From an uncultured Clostridium sp. (GTDB taxonomy: Bacteria > Bacillota > Clostridia > TANB77 > CAG-508), in NCBI GenBank assembly GCA_947061115.1, contig CAMSMU010000008.1, forward strand, positions 1 through 40,812: a stretch of DNA of 40,812 nucleotides. Direction: 5' to 3'. Shown here one piece after another: positions 27,409-36,042 of this stretch. The notes beneath the pieces are model-generated. The model ran no database searches and was not told the DNA's origin. It saw nothing but the letters and a program-made list of their open reading frames with translations. The position numbers were made by a program, and so were the translations under genes. How positions within the stretch are numbered: the stretch's first letter is position 1; every line of letters starts with the position of its first letter.

Positions 27409-28136
27409 TGTACAAATTTTTTGTTGAAGGAAGACAGATAAATGAAAATACAGTAAAAATAATAGGAGAAGACAAAAAACATATTTCAGATGTCTTAAGA
27501 ATAAAATGCAAAGAAAAAATCTTAATATCTAATAAAGAAAATGGAGAAACATATGAAGCAACAATAATTAATATAGATAAAGAAAGCATCAACTGCATTA
27601 TAGATAAAAAAATACAAAAAACAGTAGAACCAAAAATAAAAGTTGACCTTTTCCAAGGATTACCTAAAGCAGATAAATTTGAATACATTATTCAGAAATC
27701 AGTTGAATTAGGTATAAATACCATAATACCAGTTAATATGAAATATTGTATATCAAAAATAAAAGACGAAGAAAAAAAGAATAATAGATGGACAAAAATA
27801 TCAGAGGCAGCAGCAAAACAATCAAAAAGAGATATTATACCAGAAGTAAAAATGTCAGTAGATATAAACTATGTGTGTGATGAAATTAAAAATTATGATT
27901 TAGTATTAGTAGCATATGAAAATGAGGAAGAAATTAAAATAAAAGACATTTTACAAGATAATAAAGAAATAGAAAGTATTGCAATTATAATTGGTCCAGA
28001 AGGTGGAATAAGTAAAGAAGAAGTAGAAAGTTTAAAAGAAAAAGGGGCCAAGATTGTATCTTTAGGAAAAAGAATTTTAAGAACAGAAACAGCATCTTTA
28101 GCTGTTTTAAGCATAATAATGTATGAATATGATTAA
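27408..28136 (+). CDS. rsmE: 16S rRNA m3U1498 methyltransferase RsmE
   Basis: SPOUT-class methyltransferase acting on 16S rRNA U1498. 242 aa with GTG start at 27408. The N-terminal PUA-like part has HISDVLRIKCKEKI. Then come LPKADKFEYIIQKSVELGI, and the SPOUT knot IIGPEGGISKEEVE with SLGKRILRTETASLAVLSII. All signature blocks are present. It begins at the last base of the mini-prepilin stop codon. Confidence 0.94.
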   Translation: MYKFFVEGRQINENTVKIIGEDKKHISDVLRIKCKEKILISNKENGETYEATIINIDKESINCIIDKKIQKTVEPKIKVDLFQGLPKADKFEYIIQKSVELGINTIIPVNMKYCISKIKDEEKKNNRWTKISEAAAKQSKRDIIPEVKMSVDINYVCDEIKNYDLVLVAYENEEEIKIKDILQDNKEIESIAIIIGPEGGISKEEVESLKEKGAKIVSLGKRILRTETASLAVLSIIMYEYD

Positions 28137-28165
28137 ACCTAGTTTTAGAAAGGATATATATTGTA

Positions 28166-28909
28166 ATGGAAGAGAAAAAAAAGTCTACAAGTTCAAAAGT
28201 AAAAAAGCAAACTAAAGAAACTGAAGAGAAAATAGAAAACAAAGAAAAAGTTAAAAAATCAAAAGAAAATAGTAAGCCAGAAAAAAATGAAAACGGTAAT
28301 AAACAAATTAATAATAAGGAAAAAGTAAAAAGTAAGAATAGCGCAAAAGAAAAAAATAAACCTAAAAAAGACAATGCACTAAAAGAAGAAAAAATAGAAG
28401 AATTAAAAGATGAAGAAAATGAAAAAGATAACATCGAAACTAAAAAGAAAAAAGAAGAAATAACAGAAGAAAAGTTAGAAAAAATAGAAGAAGAACTAAA
28501 AATAAGTAAAAAAAATAGAACCAAAAATTCTAAGCTAATAAAAGATGTTACAAGAAATATATTAATTGGAATAGTAATAACAATATATTTTTTATTTATA
28601 GGATTAGGTGTAAAGACAATACCAATAACAGAATATTCATTAGATTTAAAAACATTTTCAATATTTACTATAATAATTGCAATTATAATTTTTGAAAAAG
28701 CTTATAAAAAAGATCAAAATTATCTAGCATTACATGGAATAGAAATGATAGCATTAGGAATAGAAACATTAGTGCTTTTAAACTTATATTCATTAGAAAA
28801 TAATTATTTTGAATATACATTATATGGAATAACAGCAGGAATGTTTACTTATTATTTAATAAAATCTTTAATAATAGTAATAAAAGAAAAAATAATAAAT
28901 AATAAATGA
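28166..28909 (+). CDS. Hypothetical protein, Lys/Glu-rich N-terminus and four membrane helices
   Basis: 247 aa. Residues 1 to about 125 are highly charged and of low complexity (runs of K, E and N). Four hydrophobic segments follow: NILIGIVITIYFLFIGLGV, FSIFTIIIAIIIF, IEMIALGIETLVLLNLYSL and LYGITAGMFTYYLIKSLIIV. I do not recognise a family. It sits between rsmE and rpoZ, 29 nt after rsmE, with RBS AGAAAGGA. Confidence 0.6.
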   Translation: MEEKKKSTSSKVKKQTKETEEKIENKEKVKKSKENSKPEKNENGNKQINNKEKVKSKNSAKEKNKPKKDNALKEEKIEELKDEENEKDNIETKKKKEEITEEKLEKIEEELKISKKNRTKNSKLIKDVTRNILIGIVITIYFLFIGLGVKTIPITEYSLDLKTFSIFTIIIAIIIFEKAYKKDQNYLALHGIEMIALGIETLVLLNLYSLENNYFEYTLYGITAGMFTYYLIKSLIIVIKEKIINNK

Positions 28910-28980
28910 TAAAATATAGACTTATTTTGTTATTTATGTTAAAATGATATTTATATATAAAAATAAAAAGGAGAGATAAA

Positions 28981-29250
28981 ATGTTAGTAAAACCAACAGT
29001 TCCAGAATTATTAAGAAAATCAGAAAAGAATAGATATAGTTTAGTTATTGCAACAGCAAAAAGGGCAAGACAAATATCTGGTGGAAGTACCCCAATGACA
29101 AGCGAAGAAGATACATCTCCTATCACACTTGCAGCAAATGAAATAGGAGAAGGAAAAGTTCAAGTATTAGATGAACAAGAATGGAAAAATTTAGAGCCAG
29201 ATAATTTAGAAGAAAATAATGTAGAAAATGCAGAAGCAGAACAAAATTAA
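28981..29250 (+). CDS. rpoZ: RNA polymerase omega subunit
   Basis: 89 aa. The N-terminal omega signature is VPELLRKSEKNRYSLVIATA then KRARQISGG, followed by SPITLAANEIGEGKV. Omega assists RNA polymerase assembly. An acidic Asn-rich tail is present. RBS GGAGAG. In many Firmicutes rpoZ follows gmk; here the next gene is a CMP-kinase-like P-loop protein 20 nt downstream. Confidence 0.93.
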   Translation: MLVKPTVPELLRKSEKNRYSLVIATAKRARQISGGSTPMTSEEDTSPITLAANEIGEGKVQVLDEQEWKNLEPDNLEENNVENAEAEQN

Positions 29251-29270
29251 TATATTTTAGGAGATAATAG

Positions 29271-29837
29271 ATGAACAAAAAACATATTATATCTTTATGT
29301 GGAGATTTAGCAAGTGGCAAAGGTTCTGTATCCAAAGATTTAATGGAAAGATTAGGATATGGGGTTTATCGTAATGGACAATATGCAAGAGAGCTGGCAA
29401 AAAAAATGAATATGAATATAACAGAGTTTAATATATATGTAGCAGACCATCCAGAAATAGATAGACAGATAGAAAAAAGTGCCTCTGAATATGCTAAAGA
29501 TCATGATAATTTTATTATTGATGCTAGATTAGGGTGGTATGCTGTTCCAGAATCATTTAAAATATATTTAAAGGTGGATATAGATGTTGCAGCAAAAAGA
29601 GCATTCTTTGATCAAGAAGCAGAAAGAAAAGATACAGAAAAATTTAATACAATAGAGGAACAAAAAGAAGATATGCTAAAAAGATATAATTTGGAAAATG
29701 AAAGATACTATAACTTATATAATGTACGAAAAGATGATATGTCAAATTATGATTTGGTTATTGACACTACAAACTTAACAGTAGGAGAAACAACAGAAAT
29801 AATTATGAAAGAATACGAGAAATGGCTAAATAATTAG
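29271..29837 (+). CDS. Cytidylate kinase-like P-loop protein
   Basis: 188 aa. P-loop SLCGDLASGKGSVSKDL; LID-like GYGVYRNGQYARELAKKMN; then ADHPEIDRQIEK, IIDARLGWYAVPESF and KVDIDVAAKRAFFDQE. This is the AAA_33/cytidylate-kinase-like family, shorter than true Cmk (about 220 aa), with the substrate unproven. It takes the place gmk often holds beside rpoZ. A terminator follows 20 nt after the stop. Confidence 0.75.
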   Translation: MNKKHIISLCGDLASGKGSVSKDLMERLGYGVYRNGQYARELAKKMNMNITEFNIYVADHPEIDRQIEKSASEYAKDHDNFIIDARLGWYAVPESFKIYLKVDIDVAAKRAFFDQEAERKDTEKFNTIEEQKEDMLKRYNLENERYYNLYNVRKDDMSNYDLVIDTTNLTVGETTEIIMKEYEKWLNN

Positions 29838-29856
29838 AAATAATAATTTAAAAAAT

Positions 29857-29887
29857 AGGGGGATTAAAAAAACAATCCCTCTTTTTA
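29857..29887 (+). terminator. Intrinsic terminator
   Basis: AGGGGGATT, A-rich loop, AATCCCTCTTTTTAT. A short G-C stem with a U-tract, closing the rpoZ unit. Confidence 0.85.
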
Positions 29888-29889
29888 TG

Positions 29890-29912
29890 TAGAGGCGATT
29901 ACTAATCGCCCA
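29890..29912. repeat. Short palindromic repeat, copy 5
   Basis: TAGAGGCGATTACTAATCGCCCA, the same family as copies 1-4, just after the terminator and ahead of dprA. Confidence 0.7.
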
Positions 29913-29945
29913 TGAAATAATGACATTAATGGAAAGGAGAAAATT

Positions 29946-30581
29946 ATAAAAATAGAAGAAATACAAATAAATGAAATATCATATCCATATTTATTATCAC
30001 AAATATATAGTGCACCAAAAAAACTATATATATTGGGAAATAAAGAAATTTTAAGAGAAAAGAGTATAGCAATAGTTGGTGGTAGAGAGTGCGCCCAATA
30101 TGGTGCAAGTGTAGCTAGAGATATAGCATATAATTTAGCTAGATCAAATATCATAACAGTAAGTGGTTTAGCAAAAGGAATAGATACATGGTGTCATAAA
30201 GGAACAATTGAAGGAAAAGGAAGAACAATTGCAGTAGTTGCACATGGGCTAGATATGATATATCCAAGTGAAAATAGAGCTTTAGCAAAACAAATTATTG
30301 AATATGATGGAGCAATAATATCTGAATATGAAATAGGAATAAAACCTCAAAAAAATCATTTCCCTGCAAGAAATAGAATTATTAGTGGAATTTCTGAAAG
30401 TACAGTAATAATTGAAGCAAAAGAAAAAAGTGGGTCTCTTATAACAGCTAATTTTGCATTAGAACAAGGAAAAAATGTTTATGCAGTACCAGGCAATATA
30501 TATGATGAAAATTCAAAAGGTACAAATGAACTAATAAAGCAAGGGGCAAATCTTTTAACAAGCTATTTAGATTTACTATAA
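29946..30581 (+). CDS. dprA: DprA/Smf DNA-processing protein, probable AUA start
   Basis: Loads RecA on incoming single-stranded DNA in transformation. The Rossmann-like core is complete: SYPYLLSQIYSAPKKLYILG, KSIAIVGGRECAQYGASVAR, TVSGLAKGIDTWCHKGTIE, VVAHGLDMIYPSENR, FPARNRIISGISESTVIIEA and QGKNVYAVPGNIYDENSKG. It ends at LLTSYLDLL without the winged-helix tail, and lacks the N-terminal SAM-like domain, so it is a short form of about 211 aa. No ATG, GTG or TTG exists in frame before TTG 30033, which lies within the conserved core. AAAGGAGA lies 6 nt before ATA 29946, giving MKIEEIQINEISYP, so an AUA start is the best choice; ATT 29943 is possible. Confidence 0.85.
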   Translation: MKIEEIQINEISYPYLLSQIYSAPKKLYILGNKEILREKSIAIVGGRECAQYGASVARDIAYNLARSNIITVSGLAKGIDTWCHKGTIEGKGRTIAVVAHGLDMIYPSENRALAKQIIEYDGAIISEYEIGIKPQKNHFPARNRIISGISESTVIIEAKEKSGSLITANFALEQGKNVYAVPGNIYDENSKGTNELIKQGANLLTSYLDLL

Positions 30582-30602
30582 TAGAGATTATAAAAACAAT
30601 GA

Positions 30603-30674
30603 AGTAGCTATATAAATTTTCGTAGTGACGCGCAGTTTGGGAGCGAGCTTGAATTTCTAAAGCTATATAGAATA
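30603..30674. other. GC-richer imperfect hairpin downstream of dprA
   Basis: Arms around CTATATA (30608) and TATATAG (30664) enclose a G+C-rich core GTGACGCGCAGTTTGGGAGC. Pairing is weak beyond the outer seven bases. It may be an RNA element or a mobile palindrome. Confidence 0.35.
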
Positions 30675-30691
30675 ATAATCTTTTTAGTTTT

Positions 30692-30753
30692 GTATCTATA
30701 TAATATTTTCTGCGAGACGACCAGCAAGGCACAAGAAAATTATATATAGATAC
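30692..30753. other. 20-bp-arm hairpin with GC-rich loop
   Basis: GTATCTATATAATATTTTCT (30692-30711) pairs with AGAAAATTATATATAGATAC (30734-30753) at 18 of 20 positions. The 22-nt loop is GCGAGACGACCAGCAAGGCACA, clearly richer in G+C than its context. Confidence 0.6.
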
Positions 30754-30802
30754 TATATGTTTAATTCAATTCTTAAGATTATCTAAAAAATTCTTTAAAA
30801 GA

Positions 30803-30831
30803 TTGTAATATTTTAAAAGTTGTAATATAAT
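30803..30831 (+). promoter_or_regulatory. Sigma-A promoter of the pbp operon
   Basis: TTGTAA (30803-30808), 17-bp spacer, TATAAT (30826-30831). Confidence 0.8.
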
Positions 30832-30913
30832 ATTAAACAAGTAATTTTATCTAATGAAAAACATAACAAAAACAGCTTTCAGATTACAATATCTAAGAAA
30901 GGATAAAGGAAAA

Positions 30914-33544
30914 ATGGAAGATAATAAAAACAAAACAACAAATAGTAAAAAGAAAAAAAATAATAATAAGAGTACTGGAAAAGAAAAAAAAGATATAAAT
31001 AAAATAGAAAAAATGAAAAAGAAAGATGATAAAAAGAAAAAAAGAAAACATCCTAAATTATGGTTAGCATTTAAAATATTTTTAATAGTTATATTACTTT
31101 TAATAATAGTAGGTGTGGCTGCTTTTTGTGCAGTATTTTTCAGTGATACATGGTCAATTACAAAAGATCAATTATTAAGTGATAAAGGACTTCAAATAGT
31201 AGACAAAGATGGAAATGAAATAGCAACACTTACAGGAAATGAAATAACACAAAAAGTACCATTATCAGAAATGAGCAAATTGCCAGATGCATTTATTGCA
31301 ATTGAAGACAAAAGATTTTATAAACATAAAGGTGTAGATATATATAGAACTGCTAGCGCTATAGCAAATTTTGGTATATCTAAACTTACAGGTAAAAGTG
31401 CATCATTTGGTGGAAGTACAATAACACAACAGCTTGTTAAGATAACAATGAATGATGACGAAAGAAGTGGTATAGAAGGTATAAAAAGAAAAATAAGAGA
31501 ATGGTCTAGAGCAATGCAAGTAGAGGATATGTTAGAAAAAGACCAAATACTTGAAAGATATTTAAATAGAATATATTTAGGTACTTCAGGAGGATTAGAA
31601 GTAAGAGGTGTAGAATCATCAGCAAAACATTACTTTAATAAGTCAGCTAAAGAATTAAATATAGCACAATGTGCATTTTTGGCAGGGATAAACCATTCAC
31701 CTAACCTATACAATCCTTATGATGAAACAAATAATCATGCAGAAGCAATAAAAAAGAGAACAACAATAGTATTAGATTTAATGCATGAACAGAAAAAAAT
31801 ATCAGACGAAGAATATAATACTGCAAAAGAGGAAGTACAAAATGGCTTAACATTTGAAAAAGGTTCAATATCAAATGGAAATAGTTCATTATCATACCAT
31901 GCAGCAGCAGCAATTAACCAGGTTGCAAACGAAATGTCACAAAGAGAGGATATTTCATATTCAGAAGCAAGAGAAATATTAATAAATAGTGGATATACAC
32001 TTTATACAACAGTAGATAATAATGTTCAATGGAAAACAGAAGAAGAATATAAAAGTGGAAAATATTACAGAAGTGTAGAAGGAGTCCAATCCGCAATTGT
32101 AATAATAGAACCATCTACAGGATTTGTAGTTGCAGGTGTAGGAGGTTTAGGAGATGGACTTGATACATTAGGATTAAATAGAATTAATAGTTCAAGAAGT
32201 GCAGGGTCTGCATTCAAGCCATTAGTAAATATAGCTCCATGTTTAGAAAACGGAACAATAGTAGCTTCTACTCTTTTCGATGATAGCCCAACAACATTCC
32301 AAGGTGGATATAAACCAAGTGATGATGGTGGAAGTAGTAGAGGAATTATGACAATAAGAACAGCAATTGCATGGTCGAAAAATATTCCAGAAGTAAAATT
32401 GTTACAATTACAAGGTGTAGAAAATGCAGTTAATTTCTTATCTAAAATAGGAATAACAGTAGATGATAACTATAAAGGCTTATCATTAGCATTAGGAACA
32501 CAAACAGTTACACCTCTTCAAATGGCAGCTGCTTATGCAATGATTGCAAATGGAGGAGAATATATAACACCAACATTCTATACAAAAATTGTTGATCAAA
32601 ATGGAAATGAAGTTATAGCATCAAAACAAGAAAAAACAAGAGTAATGTCAGAAGGAAATGCATATATATTAACATCAATATTAACAGGACCAGTAAAACA
32701 ATCAGGAGGTACAGCAACAGCTTATGCAAATACATTAGGAAGTATGGCAGTAGCTGGAAAGACATCAACTTCATCAGCAGCAAATGATAGATGGTTTTGT
32801 GGATTCACACCATATTATGCAACAGCATGTTGGTATGGATATGATAACAATGAAACATCAGTTGGATATGAAAATACAGCTGCAAGAATATGGTTCAATG
32901 TTATGAAAAGTGTACATCAAGATAAAGAAACAAAAGAATTTACAAGACCAGATAATATAGTATCAGCTACAATATGCAAAGATAGTGGAAAAGTAGCGAC
33001 AGAAAAGTGTAAAAATACTTATTCAGAAGTATTTGTTAGAGGAACAGAACCAGGTAAATGTGATGGTCATGTGACAGAAAAAGTTTGTAAAGAAACTAAT
33101 AAATTAGCAACAGAATTTTGTCCAGATACAGAAGAAAGAACATATACAGATGAAATAGATACAGAGAAAAAAGGAAATTGGAATACACATAGTATAAGTG
33201 AAACATCAGTACCACCAAAAGATACATGTGATGTACACACAAAAGCTCAAGAGATAGCAGTACCTAATGTTATAGGAAAAACAAAAGATGATGCAAAAAA
33301 AATATTAGAAAATGCAGGCTTCAAAGTTAAAATATTAGAAGATGAGGATAGCAAACACAAAAAAGGAACAGTATTAAAACAAAGCTCAACAAAAGCAGCA
33401 AAAGGAGCAACTATTTCTATAACAGTAAACACATATAATGGTGCTATTACAAATACAACAACAAACACAACAACTACAAATACAACAAGTACAAATTCAA
33501 TAAAAAATAACACATCAACTAATACTTCAAAGAATAATACCTAA
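30914..33544 (+). CDS. Class A penicillin-binding protein (PBP1A type) with PASTA domain
   Basis: Bifunctional peptidoglycan glycosyltransferase/transpeptidase, 876 aa from ATG 30914 (RBS AAAGGA). A Lys-rich cytoplasmic tail precedes one membrane helix (FKIFLIVILLLIIVGVAAF). The GT51 domain has EDKRFYKHKGVD, GGSTITQQLVK and ERYLNRIYLG. The transpeptidase domain has SAFK (S432, K435), SKN in AWSKNIP, and KTS at 616-618 in place of the usual KTG. A Cys-containing segment (TICKDSGKVATEKCKNTY) is typical of clostridial PBP1A. A PASTA repeat (VPNVIGKTKDDAKKILENAG) and a Thr/Asn-rich tail end the protein. cysS follows 14 nt later. Confidence 0.94.
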   Translation: MEDNKNKTTNSKKKKNNNKSTGKEKKDINKIEKMKKKDDKKKKRKHPKLWLAFKIFLIVILLLIIVGVAAFCAVFFSDTWSITKDQLLSDKGLQIVDKDGNEIATLTGNEITQKVPLSEMSKLPDAFIAIEDKRFYKHKGVDIYRTASAIANFGISKLTGKSASFGGSTITQQLVKITMNDDERSGIEGIKRKIREWSRAMQVEDMLEKDQILERYLNRIYLGTSGGLEVRGVESSAKHYFNKSAKELNIAQCAFLAGINHSPNLYNPYDETNNHAEAIKKRTTIVLDLMHEQKKISDEEYNTAKEEVQNGLTFEKGSISNGNSSLSYHAAAAINQVANEMSQREDISYSEAREILINSGYTLYTTVDNNVQWKTEEEYKSGKYYRSVEGVQSAIVIIEPSTGFVVAGVGGLGDGLDTLGLNRINSSRSAGSAFKPLVNIAPCLENGTIVASTLFDDSPTTFQGGYKPSDDGGSSRGIMTIRTAIAWSKNIPEVKLLQLQGVENAVNFLSKIGITVDDNYKGLSLALGTQTVTPLQMAAAYAMIANGGEYITPTFYTKIVDQNGNEVIASKQEKTRVMSEGNAYILTSILTGPVKQSGGTATAYANTLGSMAVAGKTSTSSAANDRWFCGFTPYYATACWYGYDNNETSVGYENTAARIWFNVMKSVHQDKETKEFTRPDNIVSATICKDSGKVATEKCKNTYSEVFVRGTEPGKCDGHVTEKVCKETNKLATEFCPDTEERTYTDEIDTEKKGNWNTHSISETSVPPKDTCDVHTKAQEIAVPNVIGKTKDDAKKILENAGFKVKILEDEDSKHKKGTVLKQSSTKAAKGATISITVNTYNGAITNTTTNTTTTNTTSTNSIKNNTSTNTSKNNT

Positions 33545-33558
33545 AGGAGATATGTATA

Positions 33559-34944
33559 ATGGAAATTTACTTATATAATACATTAACACATTCTAAAGAG
33601 AAATTTAAGCCAATAGATGGAAAAGAGATAAAGATATATAGCTGTGGACCAACGGTCTACAGCTATGCCCATATTGGAAATTTTAGAACATATGTATTTG
33701 TAGATAGCTTAAGACGAATGTTTAAATATAATGGCAAGAATTTAAAACATGTAATGAATATAACAGATGTTGGACATTTAACTTCAGATGCGGATACAGG
33801 TGAAGATAAAATGGAAAAAGCTGCTAAAAAAGAAGGAAAAGATCCATATGAAATAGCTAATTTTTATACAAAAACTTTTATGGAGGATATGAAAAAACTA
33901 AATATAGATATGCCAAATATCATATCAAAAGCAACAGAAAATATACCAGAAATGCTACAAATGGTTAAAGATATAATTGATAGAGGATATGCATATGAAA
34001 CTTCTAAAGGTATATATTTTGATGTATCAAAATTAGATAAATATCCTGTATTATCAAATAATAAAGTAGATGACGAAGAACATGGTGCAAGAATAGATGT
34101 GGATCCTGAAAAGAAAAATCCATATGACTTTGCAATATGGATAAAAGCACCAGAAAACCATATAATGAAATGGGATAGTCCATGGGGAAAATCATATCCA
34201 GGTTGGCATCTAGAATGTTCAGCAATGAGTAAAAAATTCTTAGGCGATAATTTCGATATTCATACAGGTGGAATAGATCATGTATCAATACATCATGAAA
34301 ATGAGATAGCACAAAGTAAAGGTGCAACAGGAAAAATACCAGCAAACTATTGGCTACACACAGAATTCTTATTAGTTGATGGCGGAAAAATGTCTAAATC
34401 ATTGGGAAATATATATACCCTTGAAGAATTAGAAAAAAAAGGGATAGATCCATTAGCATATAAATTATTTTGCTTTACATCACATTACAGAAATAAATTA
34501 AACTTTACTTTTGAAGGAGTAAAAGCAAGTGGAAAAGCTTTATCAAGACTGAGAGAGGGATACAAAAAACATAATGAAGGAAAGGAAGATGTTGATGAAG
34601 ATATACTTGCTAACTATGAAGAAAGATTTCACAATGCAATAAATGATGATTTGAATATGCCACTTGCAATGGGAATAGTATGGGAAGTTATAAACCAAAG
34701 TAATAAATCAATGAAATATGCAAAATTGTTAGAAAAATTTGATGAAGTATTGGGATTAAAAATAAAAGAAATAAAGCAAGAAGAGGTTGTAATTCCAAAA
34801 GAGATAAAAGAATTAATTGAAGAAAGAAATCTAGCGAGACAAAATAAGGATTGGTCAAAGTCAGATGAAATTAGGGATAAAATACAAAAAATTGGATATA
34901 TAGTTAAAGATACACAAAATGGAACGATGGTAGAAAAATTATAA
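33559..34944 (+). CDS. cysS: Cysteinyl-tRNA synthetase
   Basis: Class I synthetase, 461 aa. The zinc site includes C29 (CGPTVYSYAHIGNFRTYVF, HIGN at 38-41), the Cys in WHLECSAMS and HHENEIAQS. The KMSKS loop is at 277-281 (GGKMSKSLGN). C-terminal DALR-like helices follow. RBS AAAGGAG. In-frame CGG is absent, although out-of-frame CGG occurs three times (ACGGTC, GCGGAT, GGCGGA). Confidence 0.97.
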   Translation: MEIYLYNTLTHSKEKFKPIDGKEIKIYSCGPTVYSYAHIGNFRTYVFVDSLRRMFKYNGKNLKHVMNITDVGHLTSDADTGEDKMEKAAKKEGKDPYEIANFYTKTFMEDMKKLNIDMPNIISKATENIPEMLQMVKDIIDRGYAYETSKGIYFDVSKLDKYPVLSNNKVDDEEHGARIDVDPEKKNPYDFAIWIKAPENHIMKWDSPWGKSYPGWHLECSAMSKKFLGDNFDIHTGGIDHVSIHHENEIAQSKGATGKIPANYWLHTEFLLVDGGKMSKSLGNIYTLEELEKKGIDPLAYKLFCFTSHYRNKLNFTFEGVKASGKALSRLREGYKKHNEGKEDVDEDILANYEERFHNAINDDLNMPLAMGIVWEVINQSNKSMKYAKLLEKFDEVLGLKIKEIKQEEVVIPKEIKELIEERNLARQNKDWSKSDEIRDKIQKIGYIVKDTQNGTMVEKL

Positions 34945-34974
34945 AAACAATAATACTTAAGAAAGGAATAAAAA

Positions 34975-36012
34975 ATGGAAAAAACAATAAAGTTATCATT
35001 CTTTAAAAGAGTGAAAATGAGTATATTTGACTTTGATAAATATCATCTTATAGCTAGTGAAGGATTAGGAAGAACAATATTATATTTGTTAAAATTAATG
35101 TTACTATTTTCATTAATTTTAACAAGTGCCTTTTTAATAAAGTTTACTACCTTATTAAATCAGGGAATAAGTTATATAAAAAATGAAACTCCAAATTTTT
35201 ACTTTAGCGATACAAGTTTTTATATAGAAAGTGATGAAGATGTAGTATTAGAAAACCATCAATATGTAGATATACAAATAGTATTATCTAATAAAGAAAC
35301 ATATGACGAAAATCAAATTACAAATTTTGATGGTACAGTTTTAGTGCTTTTAAAAAATAAAGCACTTTTCAAACAACAAAATAGTACAAGCATTATAAGT
35401 CAAAACTATGAAGAAATAAATAAAAATATTGAAATTAACAATTTAAATAAAGAAAAAATATTATCAATTATTAATACAGAAAATGGATATACAATATATG
35501 CTAATATTTTTGTGGTTGTATTTATAATAGTATTTTTAATGTATTTTACTAGCATAATCTTAGACACAATTTTATTATCAATATTAGGTTATATAGTAAG
35601 TAGAATGATAAGACTATATTTAAAATATGCTCCAATTTATAGTATTAGTATATCAGCAATTACTTTAGCTGTAGCACTTAATTTAATATATATGATAATA
35701 AACTTATTTACAGGATTTGTAATTCCATATTTCCAAATTATGTACACACTAATTTCATATATATGCTTAGTAGCAGCATTGTTAATTATGAAATCAGAAA
35801 TTATAAAAAAGAAAGTAGAAATACAAATTGAAATTATGAATAAAGCAAAAGAAGGAGAGAACAAAGAAAGAGAAGAAAAAAAGAAAGACGATCAAAAAGA
35901 AGACAAAAAAGAAAATGAAAAAGAAAACAAAAAAGATGAATTAAAAGACAAAGTAAATGGAAAAATAAATAAGAATAAAGATAAACCAGAACCACAGGCA
36001 AATATAAAATAA
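34975..36012 (+). CDS. DUF1189 family membrane protein
   Basis: 345 aa. The start FFKRVKMSIFDFDKYHLIA followed by GRTILYLLKLMLLFSLILT is typical of DUF1189. An extracytoplasmic domain of about 110 residues follows, then at least four membrane helices (IFVVVFIIVFLMYF, ILLSILGYIVS, ITLAVALNLIYMIINLF, LISYICLVAALLIM). The C-terminus is a Lys/Glu/Asp-rich cytoplasmic tail. Function is unknown. It precedes ftsH by 30 nt. Confidence 0.8.
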   Translation: MEKTIKLSFFKRVKMSIFDFDKYHLIASEGLGRTILYLLKLMLLFSLILTSAFLIKFTTLLNQGISYIKNETPNFYFSDTSFYIESDEDVVLENHQYVDIQIVLSNKETYDENQITNFDGTVLVLLKNKALFKQQNSTSIISQNYEEINKNIEINNLNKEKILSIINTENGYTIYANIFVVVFIIVFLMYFTSIILDTILLSILGYIVSRMIRLYLKYAPIYSISISAITLAVALNLIYMIINLFTGFVIPYFQIMYTLISYICLVAALLIMKSEIIKKKVEIQIEIMNKAKEGENKEREEKKKDDQKEDKKENEKENKKDELKDKVNGKINKNKDKPEPQANIK

Positions 36013-36042
36013 AGCTTTTGATTATAGAAAGGAATAAAACTA

